The notes: generated by a model from the letters alone, not told the origin. A DNA stretch of 64,000 bases from Monodelphis domestica (GCF_027887165.1 NC_077234.1:249056158-249120157), one strand, 5' to 3'. Counted from the stretch's first letter, positions 47,831 through 60,275 are shown. A program made the numbers and translations.

Positions 47831-48439
47831 CCAAAGTTATGCAAAACATTGTTATATGTTTACATCACTCACCTTTGTAGAATTAAATATTTGCTTTAAA
47901 AATGTTAATACTATTCTTCACTTATTTCCTCCACAAATTTTTCTTTAATGTGAGAAATATGTGTCTTGTTTCATAACGTGACAAACAAATTCACATTTTA
48001 TAACAATATATATACAATCTATGTACAAGCCTGCCTTCTTGGTGAGGAAAGAGGGATAGGAAGGAGGGGATTTTTTAAATTTATTAGTTTCTTTTTTTAT
48101 AGGATGGCTTTTAAGAGAAATAGGCTTAATAATCATATCAAAAAAGAAAGAAAAGAACATTAATAAATCATTAAAATACAAATAAAAGAAGAAAAATAAT
48201 GCAGATTGGGACTCAGACTAGCAAAACAGTGTTGGAACTACAATGCTAAATTTCAAATATATATGTTTTATATATTTTTGGATAAAAGCTGTATATAATG
48301 AAGATTCACAATTTCATGTGGCCCTCTTTTTCTGTCCTTTGAATGTAAAAATGTTCATTTGTTAACGCTTATCAAATTCATAGTAATGAAAAATTTTTTC
48401 AAATAAAAATAAATCAGAAAAAAATTCTTAAAGTAGAAT
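47831..48439. other. Intergenic, AT-rich
   Basis: No repeat or gene recognised. Confidence 0.4.
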
Positions 48440-48700
48440 AACATTATGGGCATCTAAGTTGCAAAATGAATAGAGCAGTGGATTTGAAGTCAGAGAGACC
48501 TGAGCCGAAAACCAGTCTCAAACACTTCCTAGCTGTGTGACCCTGGGAAAGTCACTTAACTTCAATTTGCCTTGATTTCATAATATTACCTACTTTACAA
48601 AATTCTCAAAAGGATCACATAAGATAATATTTGTAAAATCTTACTTAGCACAATGCCAGGGACATAACAGGTACCATATAAATGTTTATTCCTTTCCCTT
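48440..48700 (+). mobile_element. MIR-type SINE, sense
   Basis: GAGCAGTGGATTTGAAGTCA, CTAGCTGTGTGACCCTGGGA, AAGTCACTTAACTTC, then AATATTACCTACTTTAC and CATAACAGGTACCATATAAA: a nearly full MIR. Confidence 0.88.
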
Positions 48701-48849
48701 CCCTTCACTTAAGTCCAAGTCTTTTTTTTTTCTCAGTGAAATGTAAAATAGTTCATAATAGGCAAGTAGTATCTATGGAACCACTTTGATAGAATCTCAA
48801 AACCTTCTAAATGAAATAGTAATGTTTACAAAAGAGGTTTGTAATCATC
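48701..48849. other. Short spacer
   Basis: T9 run at about 48722-48731. Otherwise unremarkable. Confidence 0.4.
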
Positions 48850-49745
48850 TTTTTAGAAATATTTTAATTGAAAATTTTTATTTCATTAATACAAATCTTT
48901 TTAATCAACAAGCACTTATTTTTTTCTCCATCATCTCCTCCCCATCCCCAATTTTTAAAAAAAAATCTACAAAATTTGAACATTGGCCATGTCCCAAACT
49001 GTGTACCTAGTTTTATAGTTTGAGTCTGCCATTTTTTTGAGGTGGGTTACAGTGCTTCATTATCACCCCTCTGAAATTATGGTTGGTTGATCATTGCTTT
49101 GATCAGGATTCTCAAAATGCCTTTAAAGTTGTTTGCCTTTATGGTGTTATTGTTCAACTAGTTCTGTTTATTTCACTTCCCATCAACTCCTAAAAGTCTC
49201 AGGTTTCTCTGAAACTACCCCTCTTAATATTTCTTATAGTTCCATAATATTACATTACATTCATATACCACAATTTTTAAACCATTCTTCAATTAAAGAA
49301 GCCCTCTTTAGTTTCAGTTCTTTATTAGTATTGAAAGAGCTGGTTTATTCAGATGGGACTCTTCCTCTTTCTTTGAGTTCTTTTGGGTCTAGCTGTCCCA
49401 TAGTAGTCATATAGCTGACGTTGATGACTTTAGGGGACATACTTCAAATTGATTTCCAGGATGTCTGAAGCAATTCTTAACTTTAGTAATAGTAAATTAA
49501 TGTGTCTGTTTTCCCACAGTCCTTATAACACTGTCCATTTCCATATACATATATATGGAAATAGGTCACCTTTGGCAATCTGATATTTGTAAGGCAGAAC
49601 ATGAATTGTTTTTATTTGCATTTCTCTAATTGTTGGTGATTCGAAACATTTTTACATTTCTTTTGGTAACTTGAATTTACTTTGAAAAAATCCTGCCTAT
49701 TCCTACATATATCCTTTGAATAATTATCAATTGGAAAATGGCTTT
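48850..49745 (-). mobile_element. Old L1 3' end, antisense
   Basis: AGTTCCATAATATTACATTA, 'ttaaaccattcttcaattaaagaagccc', 'gaattgtttttatttgcatttctctaattg' and 'cctttgaataattatcaattgg' are, in order, the complement of the L1 ORF2 end seen at 27590-28120. An 11-bp perfect inverted repeat with a 4-base loop lies at 49537-49562. Confidence 0.7.
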
Positions 49746-50529
49746 TTCTTACATATTTCAATCAATTCTTCATATATCTTAGTGACAATTAAAATGATTC
49801 CAAACATTAGAAGACATTATGATTCACATATCAATGCTGAAATGTTTACTAGTATAATCTACATTTCTATTTGCAAAATAACAATGCTTTCTAAGCTTGA
49901 TACAATTAGTTTCAAATTTAATGATTGAAAAACTATAACAACAAAATAATGAAACCGGGAGAGACATTTAAATGTGAAAAACATAGGTATATTGCTGGAG
50001 AGATAAACAAGAGCAAATTGAAATTGAAGAATAAATGAAATATCAAAATTATTTTATTCCGATTTGAACAGGATATTTCTCATATACAGATCAGTTTGCT
50101 AGAAGCTCAAATTCAAAGTGATAGTCATTTATTAAACACACTTATTTTAAATGTAGTGAAACATTTCTGAAATTCTAACTTGAATATCTATCTTTTAATA
50201 ACTTTGTATATGTTATATACAATCTTAATTGGGTGGATGTTGTACATTCTTCACTAACTTCCCCCCATCCTGGTAGAAAACAAATCCGTAAAGGAAAGGA
50301 CTGTTTTATTTTTATCTTTTTGTTCCCATTGTATAGGATAATGCTCTCTCTATATATATATAGCATCAGGTCAATGAATGTTTGATTAATTAAATTAATT
50401 GACTCCTAATGTGTTAGTTTTTCTTCAAATTGTACCTGTTTATTATGTGAGGTCTATGTTGTCCTGGCTCATTAAACTAATGGAACCTAATGGATGCCCA
50501 TGAAAGCAAGCACTCACCTAAAAATAAAA
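49746..50529. other. Intergenic, AT-rich
   Basis: No gene. A small TA run occurs near 50350. Confidence 0.4.
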
Positions 50530-50531
50530 CA

Positions 50532-50533
<2 letters not shown>

Positions 50534-50597
<64 letters not shown>

Positions 50598-50635
50598 TAT
50601 ATACACATATATAATATACATATATAAATATATGT
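50534..50635. repeat. (TA)n(CA)n compound microsatellite
   Basis: About 46 bp of TA repeat, then 17 bp of AC repeat, then mixed TA/CA words. Confidence 0.97.
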
Positions 50636-52079
50636 TGTCTTAAATGAAATCCAGTAGAGGAAATAAAAAATAAATTTTATTTAAAATTAATAATTTAATA
50701 TACTTTGCCTTTTCTTTGTTTTATTTTTATTTGATTTGCAGGAGAATCTATGATTAAAGGGGAAAAAATACAAGTTACTAATGTTTTTATTTTGAAAGCC
50801 GGTGATTTTGGAGAATATCAGGAAGAAATACAGGGAAAGTAAGTTGGGCTCGATAAATGTTGTGGGGGAAAAAACAGCAAATTTTTTTGTCATCTGTAAA
50901 TTTGATTTACCTCATGCAATATTATATGAATCAGTTAATCATTATTTGCCTTGAAAATAGAAATCATAATGCAAATAACAAAATCATGGGAAATAGGTAT
51001 TGTCATGTTTTAAAATATCTTTGAAATCTCTTTTGAAGGTATAGACATCTCCTTCAATTTCAACAGTTATTTCCAAACTTTAGTCTTCTCATTTGTGAAA
51101 TTAGATTGTTTTTCTGACTTTTCCCTAACTGACCAGTCACATAATGAAGCCAAGTGGCTAGAGACAAACTGGAGGGGACTAGAACCTGTTCAAAGGCAAG
51201 TTCTGGAATTTTTGCTTTCAGTATTCTCAGAGCAAAAATATACACGATTCCAGCAAAACCTTGTCCTTATTGACCTTAAAGGTGAAATAGCTTTTTAACT
51301 AAGTCATTTTCATTAAAATAAAAACTTTGGATGAATTAAATTCCTTTAAATGTCTTTCAGGAAGCATCTGCTTTTATAGTGGATTTTGCTTTATAGAGAA
51401 TAATATTTGGGAGAGTTGGGAAGGAATATATCCCCTTCATTTGGACTTTGATTCTGTGCTTGTTAAAGTAAAAATTCCTTTTCCCCCATGAAGATCTTCT
51501 TTGTCTCTGAATTTTTTTATATGGAAGAAAAATCTTCAGACAATCTAGTGCTATTAGAGATTCTCTTTCTCCCTTTAAATTTCAAATCTTTAAATAAATA
51601 TTGGTCATAAATCTAAGGCTTATCTTTGCATCTTGGTTGTGATCCAGTAAACTCTCTTCATCATAACATGCTCATCTGTCATGTTTAACTGAAGACCCTG
51701 GTCAGATATGGCTGAAAGAAAATTAAATTACTCCCTCTGATCCTACATCTTTCATTTTAGGCTTCTATTGCTTTAAATGAAGCCTTTATAAATAGAAACC
51801 AAATAATTTTCTTATGCTTTATAACATTTTCAAGGTTTCCCCTCTGTGAGTAGGGATACTTTTCTAGTATCCTATATTCCTTCTATGTTCCACTCCTTTC
51901 ATCAGATTCTGTTTTGTTCCATTTTTAAGAAGTGTGAGCTGGGCCATGGAATCTTCAGCGGTATTGATGAACAAGAAACCTAAGAATGGTTCACAAATTG
52001 TGTCCAGTAAAAAACGGGGAGGAGATAAGTCAAATAAAAGAAATTAAATAATTTAGAAGTCTAGATTCTTATCTAAGTC
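50636..52079. other. Intergenic, unassigned
   Basis: AT-rich with no recognisable repeat. Overlapping 61-68-codon frames have no domain. Confidence 0.4.
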
Positions 52080-52225
52080 AATAAACTGAGTCAATAAACA
52101 TTTCTAAAGTGCTTACTATGTGTTAGAGATCAAATTAGGTGCTGGAGATACAATGATAATTATGAGACAACAAGGAGCTTACATTCTACTGGAGATAAGG
52201 TATGGGAATACAATACATTGAGAGA
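52080..52225 (-). mobile_element. L2 3' end, antisense
   Basis: TCAATAAACATTTCTAAAGT, GCTTACTATGTGTTAGAG, CTGGAGATACAATG and AAGGAGCTTACATTCTACTG. Confidence 0.8.
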
Positions 52226-52939
52226 TAGAAAAATTCAGGATATATTAGAACATAAGGAAGGTTTGGTACGTTATGTGATGTTAAATCAACATAGGTTATG
52301 TGTATCCACCTGCATCAATCTAGATGTGGCTTTCAAGGATGCAAGAACAGACATGTCTACAGTCTCTTCCTCCTGACTCTCCTCTTTGATATCAAAAATA
52401 CTTTGATTCCTAGGAAGGAGAAGGTTCAGGGATAGAATTGTAACTTTCTGCACTCCTAAACTTTATTAGTCTAGAGTATATAATCTTAAATGTCAAGTTG
52501 GACTTCTGGTAGCTATCATTGAATGAGGAAGAAGTGCCACAAGTTATAAATTCACGGCTTAACACCATTCCCACCAAATGAATCCACAATGAATACACAT
52601 AGCAAATAAACACTTGTATCTATACCAATAGCAAAGAGATATCAGAGAAAGGAGAATAGATGCTTCAATGGAATTGAGAAATCTCAGTTCAGTCAAGAAA
52701 TGTCTTGATCTCACATAATCTCCCCCATAGTTTCTAATATAGAAGGCAGGGGATAGAACATGATTGAGGTACCATTTTGGCTTCTTCCCAGAGTATTTCT
52801 CTCCTTTCAGAAACATGAAGATAACTTAGAAACTCTTTGCTTTTCTCTCAAAGCTGGACAATAAAATTATTCTTTCCAAAGGCTCAGAGCCTAGAATAAT
52901 CCATCTTTATCAAAGGGAGAGTCTTATGCAAATGAATTT
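52226..52939. other. Intergenic, unassigned
   Basis: No coding or repeat signal recognised. Confidence 0.4.
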
Positions 52940-53020
52940 TGTTGTTGATCATGACCTACTCTTCATGACCATATTTGGGGTCTTCTTGGCAAAGATACTA
53001 GAGTGGTTTGCCATTTTGAA
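52940..53020 (-). mobile_element. CORE-SINE tail fragment, antisense
   Basis: TTTGTTGTTGATCATGACCT to TTGGCAAAGATACTAGAGTG and GGTTTGCCATTTTGA. Only the 3' third of the SINE is present. Confidence 0.8.
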
Positions 53021-53024
53021 CAGT

Positions 53025-53740
53025 TAACAAAATGAGCGCATACTCTAATGGGAGCAGAAACTAACAAAAGGAGAATCACAAAGGATATGTTGAATGAGAG
53101 GGCAGTTAAACTGAGCCTTGAAGGGAGCTAGGGACTGAAAAAGGCAGAGGTGGGGAGGGAGGTATTGCAGTTACTGAAGACTAGTAAAGGCACTAAGGTT
53201 GGATGGAAATAATTGGATGGAAATAGGGAAGAACAAGTGGGTCAGGTTAGCTAAGGTATTGAGCGTATGAGGGAGAATAATATGTATCACCTTGGAAAGT
53301 CAGCTTGGAGACAGACTGTGAAGGACTTTAAAAGGAGGAATTTGGCTTCAAACACTTTCTTACTATGTGACCCTGGGCAAGTCACTTAATCCCAACTGCC
53401 TAACCCATACCACTCTTCTACCTTGGAACTGATATTTAGAATCAATTCTAAGACAAAAGGAAAGGATCATTTGTGTTGTAACCTAAAAGTAATGGAAGGC
53501 ATCAAAGCTTCTTGAGCAGAGAAAGGGCATGGATCGTTCTACACATTAGGAAAATCCATCTGGTAGCTATGACAAAGAAGAAAAGCAATGACAGGTTTCA
53601 GAGAGACACTTGGAAGGTTATTACAATAGTTGGGGGAGAAGTGATGAGGACCTATACTTGGATGCTTTTAGAATGAGTAGAGACAGGGGAAAAGGAGGAG
53701 GTGTCATTGCTTGAAATGGAGGAAAGAAGAGGAAAAGGGT
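53025..53740 (-). mobile_element. L2 LINE, antisense, with SINE inside
   Basis: TACTCTAATGGGAGCAG, 'ctgagccttgaagggagc', 'ctgtgaaggactttaaaa' and, after the SINE, 'catggatcg...ccatctggtagctatgac' and 'gaaggttattacaatagttggg' are successive parts of the antisense L2 RT region. Confidence 0.7.
53335..53466 (+). mobile_element. tRNA-SINE fragment within the L2
   Basis: TATGTGACCCTGGGCAAGTC, ACTTAATCCCAACTGCC, then CTTGGAACTGATATTTAGAA and AATTCTAAGAC: the core and tail of the opossum-type SINE, lacking its head. Confidence 0.8.
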
Positions 53741-53744
53741 AGGA

Positions 53745-53995
53745 GGAACAAACATTTATTAAGCATTTATTATGCGCCAGGTACTGCACTAAGCTCTTTA
53801 CAAATATCTAATTTGATCCTCAACCCTTGGAGAAAGGTGCAAATATTATCCTCATTTTATCACTGAGAAAACTGACTCAGAAAATTGCTAAGTGACTTGC
53901 CCAGGGTCACACAGATAGTATCTGAGGCCACATCTAAACTCAGGTATTCCTGAATCCAGATCCAGTTCTCTTTGCAAATAATGCTACCAAGTAAC
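53745..53995 (-). mobile_element. MIR, antisense
   Basis: ACAAACATTTATTAAGCATT, 'tgcgccaggtactgcactaagc', GTGACTTGCCCAGGGTCACA and ACTCAGGTATTCCTGAATCC. Confidence 0.88.
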
Positions 53996-53999
53996 TTTG

Positions 54000-54425
54000 T
54001 TGCTGCTGACCATTCATTTCAGTCATATCCAACTCTTAGTGACTCCATTGGAATTTTCTTGGCAAAGATACTGGAGTGGTTTGGTTGTTTGGGGTTTTGT
54101 TTAAGCTTTTCCACCTTGGAATCAATATACAGTGGTATGGGCTAGGCAACAGGATTAAGTGACTTGCCCAGGGTCACACAGCTGGGAAGTGTCTGGGGTC
54201 AGATTTGAACCTAGAACCTCCCATCTCTAGAGCTCTCAGTCCACTGAGCCACCTAGCTGCTCCCTACAGCTCATTTTTTACAGATAAGGAATCTGAAGCA
54301 AACAGAGTCGTGATTTTCCCAGGGTTACACAGTTATTAAGTGTCTGAGGTCCGATTTGAACTCAGAAAGATGAATCTTCATGACTTCAGGGCCAGTGCTT
54401 TTTCTACTTCATCAGCTAGTTATTT
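54000..54425 (-). mobile_element. CORE-SINE, antisense, split by a second SINE
   Basis: The left piece (54000-54086) has TTTCTTGGCAAAGATACTGG-like tail complement. The right piece (54262-54425) resumes with CAGCTCATTTTTTACAGATA, CTGAAGCAAACAGAG and TTTGAACTCAGAAAGATG. About a dozen bases of the host are lost at the junction. Confidence 0.82.
54087..54261 (-). mobile_element. Opossum-type tRNA-SINE nested in a CORE-SINE
   Basis: TTGGAATCAATATACAGTGG, GTGACTTGCCCAGGGTCACA, AGATTTGAACCTAGAACCTC and CCACTGAGCCACCTAGCTGC are the complement of a full, well-preserved SINE. It must be younger than its host. Confidence 0.88.
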
Positions 54426-55202
54426 TGGAAAGGTACAACTGAGTGCATAAAGTATCTCATGACTCCTCCAAGGTTCCACTCCGCCATGTCTGTTTGGTGT
54501 CTCCATCTGAATGTGGAAGAGAAAGGTTCAGTGACTTGACCAGGGGCATAGTCAGCATGAGTCTGAGGAAGGATTTGGAGGAGGAAAAACCAAGTTTGTT
54601 TTGTTTTGTTTTTCAGCTGAAGCTGGACACGAAATACTCAGCTGTTGGTTATGCCAGCAAACTAAATGATAGCTTTGACCTAGCTAGTGCATGCTTCTCA
54701 AGAGCAGTAAAGCTGGGAAAGTATCTCGGAAGAATTCCAGGAGGAAGGCTGGGAGGCATCCATAAGCCGTGTGTTCAATGTGTTCAAACATTGGGGAAAG
54801 CCTGTGGACTGTGCATGGTAAACGAATGTACAGTTCTTGTTACATGGAATTATGAGCAGAGACATGCTCTTGTAAGGTCCCAAAGGCGCTCTGGTTTGGG
54901 GTTTCTTGTTGGTGAAGATGAGAACGAACAGTGTCTGTGATTGGCAGGAATGGAGTAATCCACATCAAAAGGACCACACTGTCCTTTATTTCCCAGGAGG
55001 GGCTTCATTCGGACACCAAATAATGGAACGAAAAAATGTTATAACCAATCTAATCCTTTTTAAGAAGGGGGAAAATGAATACAGGTTAAGGAACTTTCCC
55101 TTTAGTCTATTATATGCTCGGGGCTGGGGTTACAAGAACAGAATCCAAGTGGATTATGTTGAATAATAAATCTATATCTTTGGACATGTCTCTATCCTAG
55201 TT
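54426..55202. other. Unassigned stretch with a 165-codon frame
   Basis: The plus frame 54443-54940 is the longest non-repeat frame outside the WDR5-like gene. Its product is Cys- and Arg-rich without a recognisable domain, signal peptide or membrane segment, and its first part is SINE-derived in character. I regard it as chance. The region from 54620 to 55180 carries no repeat signature that I know. Confidence 0.3.
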
Positions 55203-55465
55203 CAATTAGGACAGCTAGATGATACAATGAATAAAGTGCTGGCCCTGGAGTCAGAAAGACCTCAATTTCAAATCTGGCTTTATACACTTCCTAGCTGTGT
55301 GACCCTGGGAAAGTCATTTAACTTCTGTTTACCTCAGTTTCTTCATCTGTAAAATGGGGATCATAATATTACCTACATCACAGAATTATTACAAGGATCA
55401 AATGAGATATTTGTAAAGCACCTAGCACTTGGTAAGAACTATACAAATCTTAGCAGTAGTTATTG
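55203..55465 (+). mobile_element. MIR-type CORE-SINE, sense
   Basis: GTGCTGGCCCTGGAGTCAGA, CTAGCTGTGTGACCCTGGGA, CTCAGTTTCTTCATCTGTAA, AATGGGGATCATAATATTAC and AAAGCACCTAGCACTTGGTA: nearly full length. Confidence 0.9.
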
Positions 55466-55479
55466 GTAATGTCTAAAAT

Positions 55480-55735
55480 TGTCTACATGGTACAGTGAAT
55501 CAAGTGTTCAGCCTGGAGTCAAGAAGACCTGGGTTCAAATCTGGTCTCAGACTCTTACTAGCTATGTAAGATGGGGCAAGCCACTTCAAACTGCTTACCT
55601 TAATTTCCTCATCTGTAAAATGAGCCGGAGAAAGAAATGGTCAAGTATTCCAGGATCTCTGCCAAGAAACCTGAAAGAGGGTCTTGAAAAGTCGGACATG
55701 ATTGAAATGACAACAACAACAAAATCACCTAAATT
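55480..55735 (+). mobile_element. CORE-SINE, sense
   Basis: CAGCCTGGAGTCAAGAAGAC, CTGGGTTCAAATCTGGTCTC (B box), TAATTTCCTCATCTGTAAAA, TGAGCCGGAGAAAGAAATGG, GGACATGATTGAAATGACAA and a CAACAACAA tail. The 98-codon frame over it is SINE-derived. Confidence 0.92.
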
Positions 55736-56134
55736 CAGTTTGAAAACAAGGAGCATAAATTTTGAAACCTTCTAATTAGGATCAAATGAACTGTGTAAAA
55801 TACTCTCTGCACACACCACACAGCCCTCTCTCTCCCCCAAGGGTAGCATCTCTTAGAAAATACAGCTAGGTACCGATGAGTGCAGAATGAATTCCCTGAA
55901 GTGGTCATGATGTTTTAATGTTCCCATGCAAATACAAAGGATCCATTATTCACAGTAAGTGAGATCTGTAATCCACACTGTAATCTTTGCCATAGTATAG
56001 TTATGCTGTCTGACAAGAAGTGAAATCCTGGGAACTTAAAAATGGTTTGGACTTGAGTGTGAGAATCTTGGGGGTACCTTAGTGAATTCCTTAAACATAT
56101 CCATGATTCATCTGCATTTAGAGAGCTTGTTTTT
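55736..56134. other. Intergenic, unassigned
   Basis: No gene or repeat recognised. Confidence 0.4.
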
Positions 56135-57265
56135 TGTTATTTTTTTTAATTATTTTTTAATTTTAATATATAATAATATAATATGAAACCATAATAAAAT
56201 ATATATGATTTGTTACAAATATGTAATAAATTATAACGTGTTTATCCAAAAGATACAAATTCTCACATTAGCTCTGTCCAAAGAGCTATGTCTCATTCTT
56301 TTTCTTTTCTCCTTCCTCTGACCTCCCCCCTTCCCTGACCAGGCAGGTAATATGATACAGATGTACATACATTATCATACAACATACATTCCTCTGTTCA
56401 TCATGTTTTGAAACAAAACATTTATTTCTTATACTAGAGAAAAATTGATGGAGGAAATAAAGTGAAGAACTGTATGCTTCAATCTTCATTCAGGCACTAT
56501 TTGCTCTTCTAAGGTAGTGGAGAGATACTTTTGTCATAAGTCAGTTGGAGTTGCCCAGGATGCTTTCCTTGTTGATAAAAGCTGTCATTCACAATTGATG
56601 ATCATACATCATTATTATTATAATGTACAATATTCTCCTGGTTCTGCTCACTTTGCATCACTTCACATGAGTCTTCCCAGGATTTTTTGTGATCATCTTG
56701 TGTGTCACGTCTTATAGCTCAATAGTATCCGATTACGATCATTTACTCGTCCAACCGTTCCTCAAGTGATGAATAATCTTTCAGTTTCAAGTTCTTTGCC
56801 AACACAAAAAGAGCTGCTCTAAATATTTAAGAATATAGTTTCTTTTCTTTGATCACCTAAGGAAATAAACCAAATAGTGGTATTGCTGGGTCAAAAAGTA
56901 TACACAATTTTATAACTCTTTGATTATAATTCCAGATTGCTCTCCAAAATTGTTCAATCACAGTTCCACCAACAATGTAGTATTGCCCTTATTTTTCTAT
57001 ATCCCCTCCAACATTTGTCATTTTGTCCTTTCATCATTTTAGTCAATTAGGTATAAGATATCTCAGTTATTTTGATTTGCATTTGAGCATTTTTTTTCAT
57101 ATAGTTTTATATATAATTTTAATTTATATACCCCAAAACTGTCTTTTAGTATCTTTTGACCATTTTTCATTTGGGGAATTATTCATATTCTTATATATTT
57201 GACAAAGTGCTCTATGTATTTTAGATATGAGTCCTCCAGAGGAGAAACTGTCTATAAAAATTTTA
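56135..57265 (-). mobile_element. Old L1 3' end, antisense (longest antisense copy)
   Basis: From the A/T-rich tail complement it reads TGTACAATATTCTCCTGGTT, 'gttctttgccaacacaaaaagagctgc', GGTATTGCTGGGTCAAAAAG, CAGATTGCTCTCCAAAATTG, CAGTTCCACCAACAATGTAG and ATATCCCCTCCAACATTTGT. It then reaches 'cttttgaccatttttcatttgggg'. This is the complement of L1 ORF2 C-terminus plus 3' UTR, with many stops. Confidence 0.85.
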
Positions 57266-58339
57266 TAGCTGGTTGATGGTACATTTAGCGCAAGAATCTA
57301 GATATGCTAACTTCCAATACAGTGCTGTCTCCACATAAACACAACACTGCCTGCCACTAGCTACATTTATTGCAACTCCTCAAGGCTAGCCCTCAGATAA
57401 AATTGTGAACTAAGTGAAACTTCCATCTTGCCTCTTTCACCCTCCCACCAGCAATTGATAATGTTTTAGTTCTCTGTGGAAACAAAAGTACTTATTGAGT
57501 TACCCAACTCATATTTGGATTCTGGCTCTTTATACTCTTTCAAATCAAAATTCACTTGCTATGTACCTCATTCACAGAACTATACAGAAAGTAGGTATTC
57601 AATCAATACTTTTTGTTCAAATATTTTAATATAGGGAATTGCAGTCCAAAGCTATTACATCATAAGGGATACAGTAGATTTGCTCTGTCAAGTATTAATA
57701 CTAATCAATGCTACGGTATTGATTGCTCATAAGACATTGTCTTATCATTTCATCTAGGAATATTTATATGTCTCTGGGAGTGTTGCTTTGACTAACACAA
57801 GGGAATAAATAAATCTCGGATAGTAGCATTTTCAATGCTAGTAACAAGGTGGCTGGAGGAGAGAGAATTTTGAGCATGCAGATTGAATGCAATTCTGAAA
57901 GAATAGGCTTCTAGTGTAACATCATGAATTGTTTCTGGACCCACCCTGGCTGGAGTGCCATTCCTTTTACCGCTTCTCTCTCCTATGGATAACGTGAATG
58001 TGGTTTGGGCTCAATCCTGGGGGAGCCTGGCCTCTAATGAGAAAAAGCAAGGCTTCCTTTTCTCACACTGTTTAGCTCATTAGGTCACTAGCCCAGTACT
58101 CCTTGGAAACTTCTTTACAAGTTAGGTTAAGGCTTAGGCTAGGATTTCCCATTAAGGAAGAGTTGAATGGTCCTCTTTGGATAGCACATGAATCAGACAT
58201 GGAAATGGTATATATTTGGTAGATGTTCAAAGGAAGCCCAACACAAGAATATGCAAACTTCATGTTTAGGAACTGAACTACTGTTGCGATGTTCCAGGAG
58301 ACTGATACTTAACCCTCATCACAACATAAAATAGTCTTT
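57266..58339. other. Intergenic, unassigned
   Basis: Repeat-poor sequence with no coding signal. A weak L2-tail-like 'gtaggtattcaatcaatac' occurs near 57591. Confidence 0.35.
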
Positions 58340-59290
58340 AATATTGATGGCTAAGCATTTTCTATTTCAACCCAGCTCTTCATTGAACAAGCAACTCTTG
58401 GTCCAATATCTGCTGGTAAAATGGCCAGGTTTGAGCCCATTTTTGTTGGTGTCCATCTTCTGCAAGAATGTTGGAGTAGTTGCCAAAGACCTCTCTGGGA
58501 TGCCAGTCAACTTTGACTCAATGAGACTTGGGACCTTCATATCTGTTGTAAGGAAGAGATAAGTGTAGGATTGCAGAACACAGTGCCATGGGACCAGCAG
58601 AAGAAAGACTCTGGAATGCTGAAAAACTCAGAGACTGTTGAGGCTGCCTTTCTCTCTCTGGATCTGATCCTGGAGGGTGTGGATGCCAAATCCAGAGAGT
58701 TTGACCCTATCCCATATTGCTGCCTGGGTTGCTGTTCTGTGCTGTGTGTCCTGAAGAAGATCTGACTAAGCAGTCTCTGTCCTGTGTCAACATCTGTGTC
58801 CTGTAACTGAGGTCTAAGTCCATCTGGACCTTTCCCTGGACACCTGCCTGATCTATATTGACCAGTATCTCTAATGACACCAAGACAGGGTTTAGGGCAG
58901 GCTAGATAAACAGGGACTGGGCTTTACAGTTTGGCATATCAGGGAGAGAGAATAGAAAATCAACTCTAAGAAGATCCTTCATGCAAAGACTTTAGATTTG
59001 GGGTTACTTTAGTTAGTTATCTCATTGGTAGAGATTTCCCCTTCCCCTCTGAAATCAAATACACTCCCACTTACTGAGTTTTGTTATCTGTCTACTGGCC
59101 TCACACCAGGCTCTGTTGGGTCCAGGCTGACTATTTGGCCCTTCTACCCACAGTGGAGAACCTGTTACTGGCCCAAAGTACATACTTAATTGCATCCAAT
59201 CCCACCTCCCAAAATACCCCATTACACATCCCTTGGAAGGTTGCTTCCAGTCCTGGACACATCCACTTCAGGAAGGATGTCTTAATATAG
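58340..59290. other. Unassigned GC-richer block
   Basis: Compositionally distinct from its AT-rich flanks, with short plus-strand frames (58344-58562, 58571-58765, 59081-59290), none with a known domain. It could be a diverged LTR or retroviral leader, or an old pseudogene. I found no terminal repeats. Confidence 0.3.
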
Positions 59291-59469
59291 ATAATCTTTT
59301 TTTAAAGTTTGATAATAACTTTAAATCTATTAGTTTGTGTTTTGCTACTGTATTGTCTGAAGTATAAAATTAAATATTTGTATTGACTTCTAAATGTGCA
59401 ATTTATCCATTTCATAATGCAAAATACTAAAGAAGTTCATATTAGTTAAGTATAACATATGTAATAAGT
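59291..59469. other. Spacer
   Basis: AT-rich, nothing recognised. Confidence 0.4.
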
Positions 59470-59640
59470 ACTATGTAATAAGACACTAGAGATGTGAAAC
59501 TAGACAAGTCACTTAGCTCTATTTACCTCTATTTCCTCATCTGTAAAATGAGCTAGAGAAGGAAATGGCAAATCACTCCAAAGTCTTGTTAAAAAAAATG
59601 GGGTCACAAAAAGTCAGACATAGCTGAAAAATAACAAATA
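59470..59640 (+). mobile_element. CORE-SINE, sense, headless
   Basis: GACAAGTCACTTAGCTCTAT, TTTCCTCATCTGTAAAATGA, GCTAGAGAAGGAAATGGCAA, ATCACTCCAAAGTCTTG and AAAAGTCAGACATAGCTGAA. Confidence 0.87.
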
Positions 59641-60089
59641 TATAGTAAGCCCTGCCAGGAATTAGATAAAAGACTAGACTAAAAGGGAACTTGATTCAAG
59701 TCAAAGGTCCATAATTTATTACATAAATGACATGAAGCTAATTAATTCTTTGAGTTTCAGTTTCTTTGTCTGAAGGTAATGATTTTGCAAATCCCTACGT
59801 TACCGAGAGGATATAGAAAAATGCCTTATAAACTGTAAAATGCAATACAATTTTAAGTTATTCATCACATGTATACATTATAAGGGCAGTTAGGGACATA
59901 CTAATTAATGGTAGCTGGTGATTATGATAATGTTGCAGTAAAAATATATATAATTATTTTATTGTAAAAGCAAAATTATTTGGCTAACTCATTATCAAAT
60001 AGAACATATTAGCCTAAATTTGTTATTCTGTAGGACTTTTCTATAGAACTATAAGACATGGAAAGTATTGTATTTGCAGTAACTTTGCA
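59641..60089. other. Intergenic, AT-rich
   Basis: Possibly a decayed MIR tail near 59760-59850. No gene. Confidence 0.35.
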
Positions 60090-60275
60090 AAATGAAGCAG
60101 CATGGTAAAATGGATGAAACATTGGAATCTGATGATTGGCTTGAATTCTAACTCTATCAACCATGTGACACAGGATAAATAACTTGATGTCTCTGATCTC
60201 TATATTTCTTATTTGTCAAATAAGAGGATTGAATTAGAACATCTTTGATACCTCTTCCATCTATGATGCCATGAA
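60090..60275 (+). mobile_element. THER1/CORE-type SINE, sense, diverged
   Basis: GAAGCAGCATGGTAAAATGG, 'catgtgacacaggataaataac', 'atttgtcaaataagaggattg' and 'gataCCTCTTCCATCTATGATGC'. Confidence 0.65.

Noticed and set aside
49537..49562. 11-bp inverted repeat as a terminator or regulatory hairpin
   Set aside because: AT-rich palindrome inside an L1 remnant; intrinsic terminators do not apply here and chance is likely.
54443..54940. 165-codon frame as a host gene
   Set aside because: No domain, no promoter or splice context, begins beside a SINE; most likely chance.
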